DNA from: a virus
Virus record (IMG/VR): IMGVR_UViG_3300025697_000013
Span: 22,904 to 86,903 of that record
Direction: 5' to 3' (one strand)
DNA: 64,000 bases
Shown piece after piece: positions 42,965 through 51,296 of this stretch (position 1 is the first letter of the stretch; each line of letters begins with the position of its first letter). Position numbers and translations under genes: made by a program. The notes beneath the pieces were generated by a model, which was not told the DNA's origin, made no database searches, and saw nothing but the letters and a program-made list of their open reading frames with translations.

Positions 42965-43208
42965 GTTGATCTCCTCGTCGGTCCACTGGCGTCACCAGCT
43001 TCTTGAGAGACCGCTGGCTGGCGTCGAATCGGGCCGACTCTGAATTGGCAAACTCCACGCGGAGTTGCGCTGCTCTACCTTCCGGATCATCGAAGCTGAA
43101 GCGGTACTGATAGCGACCGATCTTGTGTGCGCTCAGTACCTTCAGGCCACACATGTGCAGCCATGCAGCAACGGCCAGATCCGGGGTCTTGGCGACCCCG
43201 TCGCTCAC
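42951..43208 (-). CDS. Small protein, DUF5659-like
   Basis: 85 aa. The pattern of a helix LAVAAWLHMCGLKVLSAHKI, then YQYRFSFDDPEG and FANSESARFDASQRSLKKL, resembles the small DUF5659 phage family found near capsid genes. Function unknown. Confidence 0.55.
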   Translation of the reverse strand: MSDGVAKTPDLAVAAWLHMCGLKVLSAHKIGRYQYRFSFDDPEGRAAQLRVEFANSESARFDASQRSLKKLVTPVDRRGDQHGRD

Positions 43209-43789
43209 TTCTTCCCACCGCGCTTCTTCGCGGTGCCCCTCTGTTTCGGTGGTGCCTTCTTCTTCGGCGCGGGCTTCGGCGCGGGCTTCGACGCTGCCAG
43301 GTCCACCACCTTCAGCTTCTCCGGCTCGGGAACCAGCTCGGGCCTTGCCTCTGTCACCGCGGCGTCCAGGCGCCCCTGTAGACGAGCCTTCTCGGCGCGC
43401 TCCGCCTTGAGGTCGGCAGCCTGCTTCGCTGACTTCTTCCGAAGTTCATCCAGCGCTCGCTGGACGACGGGATCGCCACCGCGCACCTCGTCGGGGTGCC
43501 GGGTCTCCAGACCCCCACCACCAACGATCTCGATATCGTCGTCGACCTTCCGGCGCTGATCCTGCTCCCACTGACGGGCATCGGACTCATTCATCACCAG
43601 GAACGCCAGGAGGCTGGTCGGATCATTCGGATTCGAGCGGAGTTGGCGAAGCGAAGCGGCCAAGTCATCGCTGACCAAACGCCACTTGTTGTCATTGAGG
43701 AACATGGTCCCACGGAAGTTGTACCGCTTGACCTTGTGGCCAGTCGACCTGCTGAAAGGTACCAGCTTAGCCATGAGTTGCTCGGACAT
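43205..43789 (-). CDS. Basic-tailed head-region protein, 194 aa
   Basis: Unrecognised. Folded N-terminal part (about 1-95) followed by a coiled segment (VQRALDELRKKSAKQAADLK) and a Lys/Pro-rich end (PAPKPAPKKKAPPKQRG). The basic tail could contact DNA or the capsid interior. Starts 20 nt after a strong hairpin that follows the HxH repeat protein gene. Confidence 0.55.
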   Translation of the reverse strand: MSEQLMAKLVPFSRSTGHKVKRYNFRGTMFLNDNKWRLVSDDLAASLRQLRSNPNDPTSLLAFLVMNESDARQWEQDQRRKVDDDIEIVGGGGLETRHPDEVRGGDPVVQRALDELRKKSAKQAADLKAERAEKARLQGRLDAAVTEARPELVPEPEKLKVVDLAASKPAPKPAPKKKAPPKQRGTAKKRGGKK

Positions 43790-43808
43790 TTCGTCCTCCT
43801 CTACCTGT

Positions 43809-43843
43809 GAAGGGGCCCTCGGCTCATCACCGGAGGCCCCTTG
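43809..43843 (-). terminator. Strong hairpin after the HxH repeat protein gene
   Basis: Stem AAGGGGCC / GGCCCCTT (43810-43817 with 43835-43842) extended by further pairs with a 7-nt loop. No U-tract follows on the minus strand, so it is more likely a partial attenuator or RNA-stability element than a full terminator. It separates highly expressed capsid genes from the neck genes. Confidence 0.45.
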
Positions 43844-43851
43844 GTTTCAGT

Positions 43852-45903
43852 CTAGACGCCCACGTCATGCGCGTGGTCACCCGCTGCGGTGATGGAATGG
43901 GTGTGCGTGGCCTCGGCATCCGCAGTCACTCCCGTCGCATCAGCGGCGATCGCGTGGGTGTGCGTGGCCTCGGCATCCGCAGTCACTCCCGTCGCATCAG
44001 CGGCGATCGCGTGGGTGTGATCGGGCAGCGGCAGGAAGCAGGTCGCCTGAATATCGCCAGCAACACCCACAGGAGCAGACGGACGGACCAACCCCTCCAC
44101 AGCGTAGATAGTGGTTGTTCCTAAAATCACATTCTGGCCTCCCGCTAAATCAATGAACTGATGCACGAATGCACAGCCGTGGATCATGGCGAACCCGCTG
44201 TCTGCCCCCGTGTATAGATCGAAGACCTCCGCGTCGGCAGTCGCCACGAACTCGAACGTTATCTCGGCGACGTACACGACAGCCCGCTCGATGGGAATAG
44301 CACACTTCGGCATGTTCGGAGACATCCAGCCTTCCGCTATTTCGTCTGCGACACAGGCATCCTCGATCTCCTCCTGCGTGATCACCCTGGTCTCATCGTT
44401 ACCAAGCAACGTGTTGAGGTTGCGGTAGCTGATGGTACAGTCACCACACTTGAACTCGTACACCAGGAAGTCCACTGTCCCAGCGCTCACGGCCAGGGCA
44501 CCAAACGACCCAGTGCCCACGTCCAGGACCACGGCAGTGGGACTCGTGTATGAAGCGATCCTCCCGTAAAGCCCGTTGTTGCCAGGAACAGTAGCATCGT
44601 TCTGGATGTAGACGTACTTGCCGACCATCGCGGCAGTGAACCCACCCCACATGGCATCGGTGAGTATGATATTCGGGCCGGCACCGTCCAACGTCAGGAC
44701 TCCGTTCACGCCATTGTTGGATTCCGTCCAGTTGATCGCCAAGTCCGGCTCGATAGCGGTGTTGTACTCCATCCAGGCGGCTCCACCGGGATTCGGGGTC
44801 GAAGGTATCACAGCAAAGGGACCGCCTATGAACGGTTGAGACGGCGTAGGCATACTCCCACGGAGAGACATGGGAATCGTGGCCGCTCCGTCGCTGCCCG
44901 TGGCCGCTCCGTGGTCATGGTTGGGATCGGTGATCGCGTGGGTGTGCGTGGCACCGGCAGCCGTCGCCGCACCGTGGTCATGGTTGGGGTCGGTGATCGC
45001 GTGGGTGTGCGTGGCACCAGCACCCGTAGCGGCACCGTGGTCATGCCCCCCGGCGTCCTTCGCCTGGAGGATCCCCCAGGTCGCGCCGTCGTAGGCGTAG
45101 ATCAAGTCCTCGTCCGCTACCCACAGCTTCTGACCCTCAGCCACGACGACCACAATCCAGGCAGCGCCGTTCCAGACGTAACAGTTCCCATCGGTCCAGC
45201 CGTTCGCTGTGGCAGTCGCCAGATACGCATCCCAGTCCGACGGAGCAACGGGGAGCGCGGCGGTCGGATCGAAGCGACCCAGGACCCCGGTCTGCCCCAG
45301 GTAGAACGCCGCGTGCTGCGCCTCGGTCAGGTGGAAGTACTCACTCGTGGTCCCGCCCTGGAGACCCGCCAGGAGCGCGTGGGCAATCTGCTCCTCGAAG
45401 CGGATCCACGCGGCACCGGTGAAGGTGTACCAGACGTTCTCATCCTCGACCTCGACAAGCGCTCCCTCGTCAGGAACGTACTCGTCCCAGGCGCTCGCGC
45501 CGTTCAGGGTGTAGATGTAGTCCTTGGTCCAGGTGTTCGCGGTCGCGGTGGCCAGGTACCGATCCCCTTCGGTGGGGGTCACCGGCAGATTCGGGGTGGG
45601 ATCGTACCGAGACAGGACGGACTCCTGGGGGTCCTTGTCGCCCATCAGCCCCGACTCGATGGACCCGCGGTCCACACCCGCCACCACCAGCTTCGTCGCG
45701 CCGGTCGCTGCCGAGAAGGTGATGTAGGTGGTCTTCGCCGCGCTGAGGTACAGGACGACGTCGCCGGTCGTCGCATCGACGTCGATGGTGAGATTCTGCC
45801 GGGCGATGGACGCGCGCAGGGCAGCCACCGCGTCGGGCGAATGTCGCACCGACAGGTGAGTACCGGGGACGCCTCGCTCGGGAAGGTTATTCAGATCAGC
45901 CAT
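43852..45903 (-). CDS. Structural protein with HxH metal-binding repeats
   Basis: 683 aa. N-terminal half has two repeated beta units (YDPTPNLPVTPTEGDRYLAT and RFDPTAALPVAPSDWDAYLA). Around residues 290-350 come repeated HDHGAAT-GAGATHTHAITDPN units and at the C-terminus four more HxH stretches (DHTHAI, THTHAI, THTHSI, DHAHDV). HxH motifs bind iron or zinc in trimeric tail-fibre tips such as T4 gp37. Here the gene is beside the capsid gene, not the fibre genes, so it may be a head fibre or decoration. Confidence 0.65.
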   Translation of the reverse strand: MADLNNLPERGVPGTHLSVRHSPDAVAALRASIARQNLTIDVDATTGDVVLYLSAAKTTYITFSAATGATKLVVAGVDRGSIESGLMGDKDPQESVLSRYDPTPNLPVTPTEGDRYLATATANTWTKDYIYTLNGASAWDEYVPDEGALVEVEDENVWYTFTGAAWIRFEEQIAHALLAGLQGGTTSEYFHLTEAQHAAFYLGQTGVLGRFDPTAALPVAPSDWDAYLATATANGWTDGNCYVWNGAAWIVVVVAEGQKLWVADEDLIYAYDGATWGILQAKDAGGHDHGAATGAGATHTHAITDPNHDHGAATAAGATHTHAITDPNHDHGAATGSDGAATIPMSLRGSMPTPSQPFIGGPFAVIPSTPNPGGAAWMEYNTAIEPDLAINWTESNNGVNGVLTLDGAGPNIILTDAMWGGFTAAMVGKYVYIQNDATVPGNNGLYGRIASYTSPTAVVLDVGTGSFGALAVSAGTVDFLVYEFKCGDCTISYRNLNTLLGNDETRVITQEEIEDACVADEIAEGWMSPNMPKCAIPIERAVVYVAEITFEFVATADAEVFDLYTGADSGFAMIHGCAFVHQFIDLAGGQNVILGTTTIYAVEGLVRPSAPVGVAGDIQATCFLPLPDHTHAIAADATGVTADAEATHTHAIAADATGVTADAEATHTHSITAAGDHAHDVGV
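43901..44020 (-). repeat. 57-bp tandem repeat in HxH protein (19 aa)
   Basis: Two nearly identical 57-bp units code for HAIAADATGVTADAEATHT. Perfect at DNA level over most of the length, so recently duplicated and likely to vary in copy number. Confidence 0.8.
44905..45040 (-). repeat. 63-bp tandem repeat in HxH protein (21 aa)
   Basis: Two units plus a partial third, coding HDHGAATAAGATHTHAITDPN. Near-identical DNA units with the same start-stop register as the 57-bp repeat at the other end of the gene. Confidence 0.75.
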
Positions 45904-45948
45904 GTGTCTCTCCTCCCGTTATGGGAATCATCTTGAACAGCCCGCAGG

Positions 45949-46893
45949 CTACGCGTAGGTGATCCCGGTTCCCTTGGTGATGCCCTCTTCCTCACCGAAG
46001 GTGCAGTCGGTCCGCACCGAGATCAGGATGTAGACCACCCCGTCCCGCTTGCTGACCTCGTGCTCCACCTCGACCTTCCGCTGGAAGCCGACGATGAAGT
46101 TCTTGGGGTTCCCCATGAGCGCGGTGGTCTCGTCGTGCCCGCTTCCACCGTCCTCGGGCATCACGGGCACGCCCACGATCGGCATCCCCTGCCACTTCGG
46201 GGCCATGCCCTCGATGGCAGCACGATCGCCCGCGGGGGTTCCGCGCTCGCCGATCTGGTCCGCGTACTCGGACTCCGCGTCGGAGCCGACGTAGTTGACC
46301 ATCTGCTTCTTGTTCTTCCGGTGGGCCTTGGGCACGGTTGCCCACATCGCCTTGAAGACGTCCTTGCTCACCAGGTCCCCGCCTGCGGCGTAGACGTTGG
46401 AGGTCGCCTTCGTGATCCAGCCGTCCAGGATCCCGAGGAAGGGATCCCCACCGGAGATGTATCCGTTGAGGAACAACTCGTCAAGGTCCAGGCCAGCCCG
46501 CTCGACCATGAGGGAGGTCACGGTGCTCAGGAACTTCTTGCCCTCGATGTTGTCCTCGAACACCTCCTTCGGGATGTCGCACTCGCCCTTGAGGAGCTTC
46601 GAGGTCAGGGTATCGCGGCTCAGGTCCGGAGCCACCCGGCTGCCCGATCCAACGGCGGAGCCGGAGGTGCCCGCAGCCAGCACTCGGGCGGAGGTGAATC
46701 CTACCTTCTCGACCCGGCGCTCCGGGTTCTTCATTGTGAGGACCCGGGACTTCGGGAGGATGGTGGAGCTGGCGATCAGCTTTTTGAGAAATAACTTGGC
46801 CTGCTCGGGAACCAAAACACCACCGTCCGTGGTGAGGTCCCCAAGGGCCATGTCTGCCTTCTGGATCCAGGTGCGCGCGTCATCCATTTTCAA
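45949..46893 (-). CDS. Major capsid protein (HK97 fold)
   Basis: 314 aa. HK97-like segments: N-terminal TTDGGVLVPEQAKLFLKKLI, E-loop region with GKKFLSTVTSLMVERAGLDLDELFLNGY, P-domain, and the C-terminal VGFQRKVEVEHEVSKRDGVVYI strand. GAGGAGTTGAAA ribosome site. No long N-terminal delta domain remains, consistent with the separate scaffold-like protein upstream. Confidence 0.92.
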   Translation of the reverse strand: MKMDDARTWIQKADMALGDLTTDGGVLVPEQAKLFLKKLIASSTILPKSRVLTMKNPERRVEKVGFTSARVLAAGTSGSAVGSGSRVAPDLSRDTLTSKLLKGECDIPKEVFEDNIEGKKFLSTVTSLMVERAGLDLDELFLNGYISGGDPFLGILDGWITKATSNVYAAGGDLVSKDVFKAMWATVPKAHRKNKKQMVNYVGSDAESEYADQIGERGTPAGDRAAIEGMAPKWQGMPIVGVPVMPEDGGSGHDETTALMGNPKNFIVGFQRKVEVEHEVSKRDGVVYILISVRTDCTFGEEEGITKGTGITYA

Positions 46894-46970
46894 CTCCTCG
46901 TGGGTTCGGTTTTCATTCTCGCGCTCCGAAGATCCCCCTACTACTCAGCCCGTCACACCGGAGTCTACGT

Positions 46971-47861
46971 CTAGGTTCCGGCAGCCATATCCTCGGCCAC
47001 CTCGTCAGCCAGATCGAGACCCCAATCCGTGTTGTCCTCGTCGCCGCCACCACCGCCAGCGTTCTTCCGAACGCCATCCCTGGAGAATTCTTCATCGGGG
47101 TCCAGGGCCCCTCTGCTGAAGGTCCGAGCCTTCAGCGCGCGCACCTGGCGATTTGAGTCTGCGATCTGGTCCGCCAGTCGACCGTTGCGCCCCTCCAGCG
47201 CCTTGCAGACATCCTGATAACCTGCGATCAGGCCCTTGGCCTTCTCGAGGTTTTCGCGGTGATCGGCGCCGCCCACAGCAGCCTTGCCAAGAAGGCCCTG
47301 CAGGAGCGCACGGAGTTCACTCGTTTCCTTCTTCTGGTCATCGGCTGGGGTCGTGGCCGCCTTGCCGTGCACCAGGCCGGGGTGATCCCCCTTGTGGATG
47401 TCCAGGACCAGACCGAACGCCTTCCCGATGGTGGCGATGGACTCCGCCAGATCAGCGGGGAAGACCACGTCGTCCGGGAACATGTTGCGGTCCTTCTGGA
47501 CCTTGCCCAACGCGTCGTCGAGCTTCACGAAAAACTCCCCGATGTGCTTCAGCATCATCTGGAGGTTCTCGACCACGACAGGGTGGCTCTTCATCGTCGA
47601 GAGATCCGGCACCACCAGATCCGACAGTTCCCAGAGCGGCATGAGCGGCAGGGCCTCCCACGCGCTCTTGAGAGTCTTGTCGTCCTTGGCCACGGCGTTC
47701 GAGTAGATCCCGCTCTTCTTGAGTTGGTCCTCCTCGCCCTCGCCAGGGAGATCGGCCTTGATCACCACGAACTTCTCGCCGTTCGCGGCGCGCCCGACGA
47801 TGGAGACCTCTTCGATGTCCATGTCCGAAAGCCGGGTCCGCTTCATCACTTGTCGCAGCAT
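46971..47861 (-). CDS. Scaffold-like protein beginning with the XkdF C-terminal strand
   Basis: 296 aa. Residues 12-35 (LSDMDIEEVSIVGRAANGEK then FVVIKAD) match the conserved 'EvSlVd..AN....vvK' strand that in XkdF-type prohead proteases closes the protease itself. The rest is helical and acidic with a coiled part, like capsid scaffolds, ending in a Gly-rich hinge and an acidic tail. ATG 47861 has GGAGGAG overlapping the upstream stop, so it is translated by re-initiation in the +1 frame. May complement the upstream protease in trans. Confidence 0.65.
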   Translation of the reverse strand: MLRQVMKRTRLSDMDIEEVSIVGRAANGEKFVVIKADLPGEGEEDQLKKSGIYSNAVAKDDKTLKSAWEALPLMPLWELSDLVVPDLSTMKSHPVVVENLQMMLKHIGEFFVKLDDALGKVQKDRNMFPDDVVFPADLAESIATIGKAFGLVLDIHKGDHPGLVHGKAATTPADDQKKETSELRALLQGLLGKAAVGGADHRENLEKAKGLIAGYQDVCKALEGRNGRLADQIADSNRQVRALKARTFSRGALDPDEEFSRDGVRKNAGGGGGDEDNTDWGLDLADEVAEDMAAGT

Positions 47862-47865
47862 ATCT

Positions 47866-50037
47866 CTACTCCTCCGGCGTCCGCTTCGCGCGACCACCGA
47901 TCGAGAACCCCGTCAGCTTCCCGGCCTTCACGTCTGCCCACATCTTGTCGTCGAGGATCTTCCAGCCCTGCAGCCAGTCGCCCTTCTTGATCTTCACAGC
48001 CTTCCCGTCCGCTGCCTCGGGCCCCGGGATCTCGAAGTCGGCCAGGGCCTGGAAGTTCTCGACCAGGACCACGCGGTTTCCCGCTGCCTCGCGGTGGAGG
48101 AAGCCCTCCTTGTGGCCCTTCTCCATCCAGGAGAACATCGCCTCGCGGACCGCGGCTTCGTCGTAAATGTCGCCCTGCTTGTCCTCGATGTTCGCCCGCA
48201 AGACGAAGCCCAGGACGTACCGCTCCTCTTTGGCGGGGTCTGCCTTCTTCAGGAGGGTGCAGTGGTGCTGCTTCTGGGTCGCGTCCCCAGGGGCCCCCTG
48301 CCCGGTCATTGCCGCACCGCACTCGGGGCACTTCATCTCGTTGCATGGCGTACTGCGATCGTGGGCCACCTGTTTTCCGCAGGCGGGACACACGCACTGC
48401 TCTGCACCACCATCTCCCTCTGGCCCCCCGCCCTGCCCCAGCGCCTTCTCCATCTGCGTCCGGAGGTTCTCCGGGAGCAGCATGTCCAGCGCGTCCTTCT
48501 CGTCGAAGCGCGGCTTGATCCCGAGCTTCAACTCGCGCTCCACGATGCGACCGTGGACAATCTTCCGATCCGCATCCTGCGGGTATCCCGCTGCGAACTG
48601 CTTGAACCTGATCCGGGCATTCCGAGCCCGCTCGACGGTGTCGCAGGGATACATGAGATTGCAGGGATCCCCGTAGTCCTCAAGGTCCTTCGACCAGCCG
48701 GCGGGGAACGTCAGCCGCTCCCCATGCCCGTCGAGTGCGGAGATCCCCCACTTCTTCGAACGAAGCGCCTGGGACTCCCGCTTCTCGTCGGGGGTCATCG
48801 ACGGGGCAGGGACCAGGTCCACAGCCTTCCCGATGCTCTCGGCGAGACCATTCAACATCGGTGCGTCGAACCCGACCATCTCGGCCAGGCCACGGATGCC
48901 GTTCTTGAGTCGCACCAGGTCCTCGTCCGGGACATTGCCCTTCAGCACCTGGTGACCGGCGATCGATGCCTGGAGGATGCGTTCGAGGGACACCGCGTCG
49001 TCCGTGATCTCACTCGGCACCAGGCGGCCAAGCCCGGTAGCAAGATCCTTGAGCACAGGGAGCACGTCCGTCAGCATCGGGACACCGGAGGCCAGCACCG
49101 CGGCCTGCGCGGCGGTGATCTCCACCCGCTGGTCCTTGCGCATCATGGAGACGGTCTTCACGTCGAAGTTGGTGATGGTGAACATCACGCCGGTGCTTGC
49201 TCCAACACCCATCGGGAGCGGCTTCGACACCGTATGCTTCTTGACATTCAAACCCTTCCAGATCCCCATGTCCCCCTTGTCGCCGTAAGTGATCAGGAAC
49301 TTGGACTTGAGCGTCTTTATGAACTCTGCGTAGGGCTTCTCGTCCCACTCCTTCTCGCCGACGTTCTGCCCAAATCCATGGTAGGGAGGATCGTGGAACT
49401 GGAAGGTGTCGGGACCGTCGAATTCCTTGCAGACCTTCTGGTAGTCCTCGCACCGGATCACCACACCAGCCAGGCGCTCCTTCGCCTCTTTCATTCTGCC
49501 GATAGCCAACGGTGGACGTTTCGTCGGAGTGCCAACGCGATTGGACGTGCGTGAACTCTCATTGCCTTTACCGAAAAATGAGACCAGTTTCAGCAGCAAG
49601 AATTTATGGAACCGCTCCACGTCCCCTGTCGGCTTGCCGTTGCGGAGAGCATCGAATGCAGGCTTTGAGTCAGCGATCCACCACTTCATGCCCTCAAGTT
49701 TCTTCAACTGCGCGCTGGTCACCCCCTGGACGAACCGGAACCCGAAGGCGATCTCCGGATCCAGGTCGTTCAGGACCTCTTTCTCCACGGGCTCCTTGTT
49801 GAAGAACATCGCCCCGGAACCTGCGAACGGCTCGACGTAGACCTTGTGCTCCGGGAACATCTTCAGGAGCGGCTTGGCGATCGCGCTCTTGCCCACAAGG
49901 GACCTCCACAGCACAGCCATCTTCCGGACGTGGTCGGGTCCGAACATGCGGACCAACTCTCGCTCGTCCTCGATGAGATCCTTGAGCAGGAATTCGACGA
50001 GGCCGCCGCTGCCGGTGTAGTCGTGCTGGGGGTCCAT
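47866..50037 (-). CDS. Dam-like (D12) methyltransferase fused to XkdF prohead protease
   Basis: 723 aa. Residues about 45-290 are a D12-class N6-adenine methyltransferase: VEPFAGSGAMFF (68-79, SAM site) and DPPY (216-219, catalytic). Residues about 290-430 are of unknown type; about 440-545 (WGISALDGHGERLTFPAG, VERARNARIRFKQFA) resemble DUF6582-like capsid-associated regions. Two zinc knuckles CVCPAC/CNEMKCPEC lie at 548-573. The end (606-723) is XkdF-type S78_2 protease: VLGFVLRANIEDKQGDI, His648 in FLHRE, GDWLQGWKI, Ser712 in GFSIGG. Sole prohead protease candidate. Both catalytic domains look intact, so the fusion may put methyltransferase into the capsid. Confidence 0.85.
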   Translation of the reverse strand: MDPQHDYTGSGGLVEFLLKDLIEDERELVRMFGPDHVRKMAVLWRSLVGKSAIAKPLLKMFPEHKVYVEPFAGSGAMFFNKEPVEKEVLNDLDPEIAFGFRFVQGVTSAQLKKLEGMKWWIADSKPAFDALRNGKPTGDVERFHKFLLLKLVSFFGKGNESSRTSNRVGTPTKRPPLAIGRMKEAKERLAGVVIRCEDYQKVCKEFDGPDTFQFHDPPYHGFGQNVGEKEWDEKPYAEFIKTLKSKFLITYGDKGDMGIWKGLNVKKHTVSKPLPMGVGASTGVMFTITNFDVKTVSMMRKDQRVEITAAQAAVLASGVPMLTDVLPVLKDLATGLGRLVPSEITDDAVSLERILQASIAGHQVLKGNVPDEDLVRLKNGIRGLAEMVGFDAPMLNGLAESIGKAVDLVPAPSMTPDEKRESQALRSKKWGISALDGHGERLTFPAGWSKDLEDYGDPCNLMYPCDTVERARNARIRFKQFAAGYPQDADRKIVHGRIVERELKLGIKPRFDEKDALDMLLPENLRTQMEKALGQGGGPEGDGGAEQCVCPACGKQVAHDRSTPCNEMKCPECGAAMTGQGAPGDATQKQHHCTLLKKADPAKEERYVLGFVLRANIEDKQGDIYDEAAVREAMFSWMEKGHKEGFLHREAAGNRVVLVENFQALADFEIPGPEAADGKAVKIKKGDWLQGWKILDDKMWADVKAGKLTGFSIGGRAKRTPEE

Positions 50038-50096
50038 CGAGTGGCGCCTCCGGGTGAAGGGATCAGGCGATCAGGAGACCTGTGACGGGACGCGGA

Positions 50097-50813
50097 CTAC
50101 TTGTCGCTGCCATCGTCGTTCAGGTCGTAGCCCCAGCCTCCGTCGGACTCGCCGCCGAAGCCCTTCGAGATCTCCTCGAGGTCGTCGGCAGCCTTCTTCA
50201 GGTCGTCGTCGTCCTTGCCCTTGGGGGTGCCCCGGAGCTGCGCGAGCCGATCCTTGAGCTTCTTCTTGTCGTCGTCGGAGAGGTCTTCCTTGGCCTTGGC
50301 CTTGGCCACGTCGAGGTCGGCCTGGAAGTCGGTTTTCGCCTTGGCGAACCCCTTCTTCTTCTCCTCGTCCTCACCGCCGGTGGCGACCTTCGCGCCGCAC
50401 TCGGGGCAGGCGCCGTCCTTGAGGTCGTCGCTGGATCCCTTCCAGTTGCACTTGGGGCACACGACATCCTCCTTGGCGACCGTCCCCTGCAGGCCCTTGA
50501 GGATTTCCTCTGCCTTGGTCAGGTTCTCGTCCCCGCCGGCGGCGCCCTCGGCCTTGGCCACCTTGAAGGCAATCTCCTCGTCGGTGCCCTTGCCCGCGTC
50601 GATGGCCTTGAGCACGGCCTCGATCATCGGGGCCTTCTCCTTGGCTACCGCGGCGAGCTTGCCCTTGTCGCCGCCGGTCTTCGCCACCGCGTCGGTGATG
50701 TCGGCGATGGCCTTGCCGACGGTCATCTTGGTCTCGTCGCCAGTCTGGGTGCCCTCGCCCATGGCCAGCAGCCGCTTCAGCAGATCCGCGTTGCTCTTGA
50801 GTTCGTCGCTCAT
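50097..50813 (-). CDS. Head-region protein with zinc ribbon, 238 aa
   Basis: Helical, Lys/Glu/Asp-rich protein with a zinc ribbon in the middle (CPKCNWKGSSDDLKDGACPEC, two CPxC knuckles, about residues 125-148). Composition is scaffold-like. ATG 50813 has GGGAGG upstream. It and the neighbouring fusion protein are the only two head genes with zinc knuckles, which may mean they interact. Confidence 0.55.
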   Translation of the reverse strand: MSDELKSNADLLKRLLAMGEGTQTGDETKMTVGKAIADITDAVAKTGGDKGKLAAVAKEKAPMIEAVLKAIDAGKGTDEEIAFKVAKAEGAAGGDENLTKAEEILKGLQGTVAKEDVVCPKCNWKGSSDDLKDGACPECGAKVATGGEDEEKKKGFAKAKTDFQADLDVAKAKAKEDLSDDDKKKLKDRLAQLRGTPKGKDDDDLKKAADDLEEISKGFGGESDGGWGYDLNDDGSDK

Positions 50814-50839
50814 GCCTTCCTCCCGTGATGGCTTCAAGC

Positions 50840-51214
50840 CTAGTGCAATGGTCTTCCATCCGGCCCGACAAGCTCGTCGTGGCGCGGTCTCAAAACATGT
50901 GGTCCATACGCCTTCCGGCGCAGATCCGGCTCCCAGGGGTTCTCGTCCAGCCACAATAGCAGCCAGTGCAGGAGATGGTCAGCAATCCGATAAGGGCTCA
51001 TCTTGCAGTCGAAGCGGGCGATCTTCACCATCTCTTCGACCTGATTGAAGCGGCTGACGACCTCCGCCCTGGTCATCGTCCCGGCCATTGGGCGCTCGTT
51101 GAAGCTGGTCAAGATCGCTTCCGAAACATACCGATCGAGATAGCGCTGCGCCTTCGGAGATTCGGCCACGTCATCGTTGCCGATACGAACCAGAGATGGG
51201 ACGATTTGCCGCAT
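50840..51214 (-). CDS. Hypothetical protein, 124 aa
   Basis: Unrecognised helical protein (AQRYLDRYVSEAILTSFNER; ADHLLHWLLLWLDENPWEPD). ATG 51214 preferred because GAGGTG stands 9 nt upstream. Lies between MuF-like and the zinc-ribbon gene. Confidence 0.5.
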   Translation of the reverse strand: MRQIVPSLVRIGNDDVAESPKAQRYLDRYVSEAILTSFNERPMAGTMTRAEVVSRFNQVEEMVKIARFDCKMSPYRIADHLLHWLLLWLDENPWEPDLRRKAYGPHVLRPRHDELVGPDGRPLH

Positions 51215-51296
51215 GAGCACCTCGCTCCTATTCTCAGGAACGAAACACACAGATGTCAAGAGGGAATTTCAGATTGTAGTTTTCGTATCACAACGA

